Part shown: one piece after another, positions 57,304-59,363 of the stretch
How the letters are laid out: each line of letters begins with the position of its first letter
Position numbering within the stretch: position 1 is the stretch's first letter
NCBI GenBank assembly: GCA_936940865.1
Contig: CAKZJB010000002.1
Coordinates: 1-59,363 of the forward strand
Source: an uncultured Asticcacaulis sp.
GTDB taxonomy: Bacteria > Pseudomonadota > Alphaproteobacteria > Caulobacterales > Caulobacteraceae
DNA: 59,363 bases
Reading direction: 5' to 3'
Notes under the pieces: generated by a model
Told to the model about the DNA's origin: nothing
Database searches by the model: none
What the model saw: only the letters and a program-made list of their open reading frames with translations
Made by a program: the position numbers and the translations under genes

Positions 57304-58587
57304 TTAGGCCGTTTCATCAGCCGGCGCCAGCGACAGCAGCTTGGCCGCCGTCTTGGGCTGGCTCTCGACCGACTTCGGTTCGGGGATGGTCTTGCCCTCG
57401 TGATCGACCTGCAAATCCTCGAAGCGGCGCGCCTGGGTCAGCACCTTGGTCTCGAGCGAGCCGACAAACGCATTGTACTTGTCGACCGCGCGGCCGAGCG
57501 CATCGCCCATCTGGGTGACGTGACCGCCCATGACCGACAGGCGTGCGTAAAGCTCGCGCCCCAGGTCGGCGATGTGGTTGGCGTTCTTCATCTGGTCCTC
57601 GACGCGCCAGCCGTAGGCGACAGCCTTGCACAAGGCGAAAAGCGTCGTCGGCGTGACGATGATGACCTTCTTGTCCATGGCTTCGGTCATAAGGTCGGGG
57701 CTGTGTTCCAGCGCCGCGGCCAGCAGACCGTCGCCGGGGATGAACATGGCGACGAAGTCGGGCGAAGTCTGGTCCTTGAACTGGTCCCAATAGGCCTTCT
57801 GCGACAGGTCGCGGACGTGGGTGCGCATGGCCTGGGCATGCTGGCGCATATGCAGTTCGCGCGTCGCCTCGTCGGCCGCTTCCGCCGCCTGGAGATAGGC
57901 GGTCAGGTTGACCTTGGAATCGATGACGAAGATGGCGGAAGCCTTCTCGCCCGGCAGTTTGACGATGACATCGGGCCGCCGGCGGCCTTCCTCGGTGTCG
58001 GTACCGGGCTGTTCGACGAAATCATAGCGCGCCGACAGGCCGGCGGCCTGAAGCACATTGCGCAGGACCTCTTCACCCCAACGGCCTTGCACGCCCGCGC
58101 CACGACGCAGGGCGCCAGCCAGCTTCTGAGTCACCTCACGCGTTGCGTTCGAGGCCTGCATCAGGTCGTTGATCTGCTGACGCAGGCCGCCCGTGTCCTT
58201 GCCGCGCGCCTCTTCCATCTCCTTGACCTGGGCTTCGAAGCGCACGAGGTGCTCGGCCACGGGCTTCAGCGTATTCTGCACGCGCTCCAGCGCCAGTTTT
58301 TCGCGCTCGGCGGCTTCCTTGCGCAGGGCTTCGGCCGACGATTCCAGCGCCTGCTGCGACATCAGCTTGAACTGTTCGCTCATGGCGGCGCGTGCGTCTT
58401 CGAGATTGCGCGCCCGTTCGCGCAGGCGCTCAAGCTCCGCCGTCGCCTGCAGGTGTCGTTCACGGGCTTCGTCGAGATCCGCGCGCAGCTTTTTCCCTTC
58501 GGCAAAAGCGAGGAACCACGCAGCGGCAAAGGCCAGGGCGACAAAAGCCAAAACAAGCAACAGGATCGTGTTCATATAATGTTCCAT
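57304..58587 (-). CDS. rmuC: RmuC-like DNA recombination-limiting protein
   Basis: A 427-residue protein. N-terminal membrane helix (ILLLVLAFVALAFAAAWFL), a long coiled coil (~35-180) rich in Glu, Arg and Ala, and the C-terminal RmuC nuclease-like domain (~190-400: GRWGEEVLRNVLQAAGL, RPDVIVKLPG, FVIDSKVNLTAY, FVAMFIPGDGLLAAAL, VIIVTPTTLFALCKAVAYGW). RmuC limits recombination between inverted repeats. The start at 58587 (MEHYMNTI) has AGGA before it; a second ATG at 58575 is possible. It is divergent from a VUT-family gene. Confidence 0.92.
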   Translation of the reverse strand: MEHYMNTILLLVLAFVALAFAAAWFLAFAEGKKLRADLDEARERHLQATAELERLRERARNLEDARAAMSEQFKLMSQQALESSAEALRKEAAEREKLALERVQNTLKPVAEHLVRFEAQVKEMEEARGKDTGGLRQQINDLMQASNATREVTQKLAGALRRGAGVQGRWGEEVLRNVLQAAGLSARYDFVEQPGTDTEEGRRRPDVIVKLPGEKASAIFVIDSKVNLTAYLQAAEAADEATRELHMRQHAQAMRTHVRDLSQKAYWDQFKDQTSPDFVAMFIPGDGLLAAALEHSPDLMTEAMDKKVIIVTPTTLFALCKAVAYGWRVEDQMKNANHIADLGRELYARLSVMGGHVTQMGDALGRAVDKYNAFVGSLETKVLTQARRFEDLQVDHEGKTIPEPKSVESQPKTAAKLLSLAPADETA

Positions 58588-58680
58588 ACACCGAGTCCTG
58601 CCAGCGGAAAAGACGGAAAAAGCGCGTTGCCATGAACCGATCCCCCTGACATGGTCGTATTTGTCGAAAAAGGGTGAGAC

Positions 58681-59232
58681 ATGGACTTCAACGCATTCCT
58701 GAAGCGTACCTTTACCGGCCGCGTGCCTTGGACCTATCTCTACCTGTTCCTCATTCCGTTCGTGAACTGGGGTTTCGACAAGATCAAGACCATCCCGTTG
58801 CCGACGGGGGGCGACTGGCACCCGCTGACGGTCGTGACCGGACTGACCCTGGTGGTGCGCGACTTCGCCCAGCGCGAGGTCGGCCACTATATCTTCCTGT
58901 TTCTCGGCATAGGCCTGATCCTGTCCTATGCGACCTCGGACCCGGCCGTGGCCTTTGCCTCGACGTGTGCGTTCGCCATTTCGGAACTGGTCGACTGGGC
59001 GCTGTTCACCTTCGCGAAAATCCCGCTGTCGAAGCGCGTATTTTTATCGTCGGGCATCAGCGCGCCGATCGACGCGGCGGTCTTCCTGGCCATCGCCAGC
59101 CAGTCGATCCCCGGCATCTTCAATCCGTGGTCGTTCCTGGCCGCCATCGTCAGCCGCTTTATCGGCTGCCTGATCGTCTATTTCCTGATGCGCAACCGCG
59201 ACCGGCGCGAGGCGGAAGCCGCGAAGGGCTGA
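58681..59232 (+). CDS. VUT-family (YhhQ-like) membrane transporter
   Basis: A 183-residue protein with about five or six membrane helices. The signature LVVRDFAQREVGHY and the downstream SSGISAPIDAAVFLAIAS (family: ..S...D...F) fit the VUT/YhhQ group of queuosine-precursor and related transporters. Upstream site GGTGAG. No queuosine gene is nearby. It is a plausible vitamin- or queuine-precursor importer. Confidence 0.85.
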   Translation: MDFNAFLKRTFTGRVPWTYLYLFLIPFVNWGFDKIKTIPLPTGGDWHPLTVVTGLTLVVRDFAQREVGHYIFLFLGIGLILSYATSDPAVAFASTCAFAISELVDWALFTFAKIPLSKRVFLSSGISAPIDAAVFLAIASQSIPGIFNPWSFLAAIVSRFIGCLIVYFLMRNRDRREAEAAKG

Positions 59233-59235
59233 TAC

Positions 59236-59310
59236 CTTGCACCTCCCCTTTTTCGAAGAAAATGGGGATGGGACCGCGAGCGAAGCGAGTGGTGGTGGGG
59301 ATTCTTGCTT
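59236..59310. repeat. G-family element, partial copy (G5)
   Basis: Contains gcacctccccttttt..., atggggatgggaccgc, gcgaagcgagtggtggtggg and ends with gattcttgctt, matching the right half of the copy at 55512-55707. It starts 4 bases after the VUT stop. No gene is seen in the last 50 bases of the window. Confidence 0.65.
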
Positions 59311-59363
59311 AGAGCATCGGGCGATTAGTTTGCAACGCATTGTGTGGCTTTGAAGTAGTTCCA

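Overview
The window is one contiguous stretch of a GC-rich, gene-dense alphaproteobacterial chromosome, most likely from the Caulobacterales (Asticcacaulis/Caulobacter-like). This rests on gene content (SURF1, a bacterial ELM1-type protein, SapC beside a TonB-dependent receptor, a DnaG typical of that kind) and on many short inverted-repeat elements between genes. No database search was possible, so the genus is a guess. I saw no rRNA, tRNA, CRISPR array, prophage or intact transposase.

Layout. 1-9.7 kb: the 3' part of a GH29 alpha-L-fucosidase, small exported or lipoproteins, a MITE-like element, a TSUP anion permease, and an ABC efflux pair (HlyD/MacA-like adaptor plus a permease-ATPase fusion). 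9.7-19.5 kb: housekeeping genes, with surf1-dnaG-rpoD on the minus strand divergent from carA-carB. 19.5-25.8 kb: a large membrane protein (DUF6311-like), greA, an ELM1-family gene, trxB, and an hsp20 gene with a candidate heat-shock promoter and RNA thermometer. 25.9-32.7 kb (minus strand): EVE and GFA proteins, a pentapeptide-repeat protein, a DUF559-RibD deaminase fusion, gpmA, MOSC, prfA and a GST-like gene. 32.9-38.6 kb: a CHASE4-GGDEF-EAL protein, ispG and a RodZ-like gene, and a hotdog-fold protein. 38.8-44 kb: SapC, a TonB-dependent receptor divergent from zur with two Zur-box-like sites between them, and a second pentapeptide paralogue. 44-53.6 kb: a cell-envelope region with CorA, a CHAP amidase, an acyltransferase-3 protein, YdbL, YnbE and an M23 peptidase, divergent from a YdbH-like giant. 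53.6-59.4 kb: dapE, def-fmt-truA, rmuC and a VUT-family transporter.

How the genes work together. The clearest functional groups are: the envelope lipid-bridge set YdbH/YnbE/YdbL around an M23 endopeptidase; a probable zinc-uptake module (Zur plus receptor); N-terminal protein maturation (def-fmt) with truA; and pyrimidine/arginine precursor synthesis (carAB). Two families of palindromic repeats, here called R and G, recur in intergenic gaps, often exactly filling the space between convergent genes. At 35.2-35.5 kb an R element sits inside a G element.
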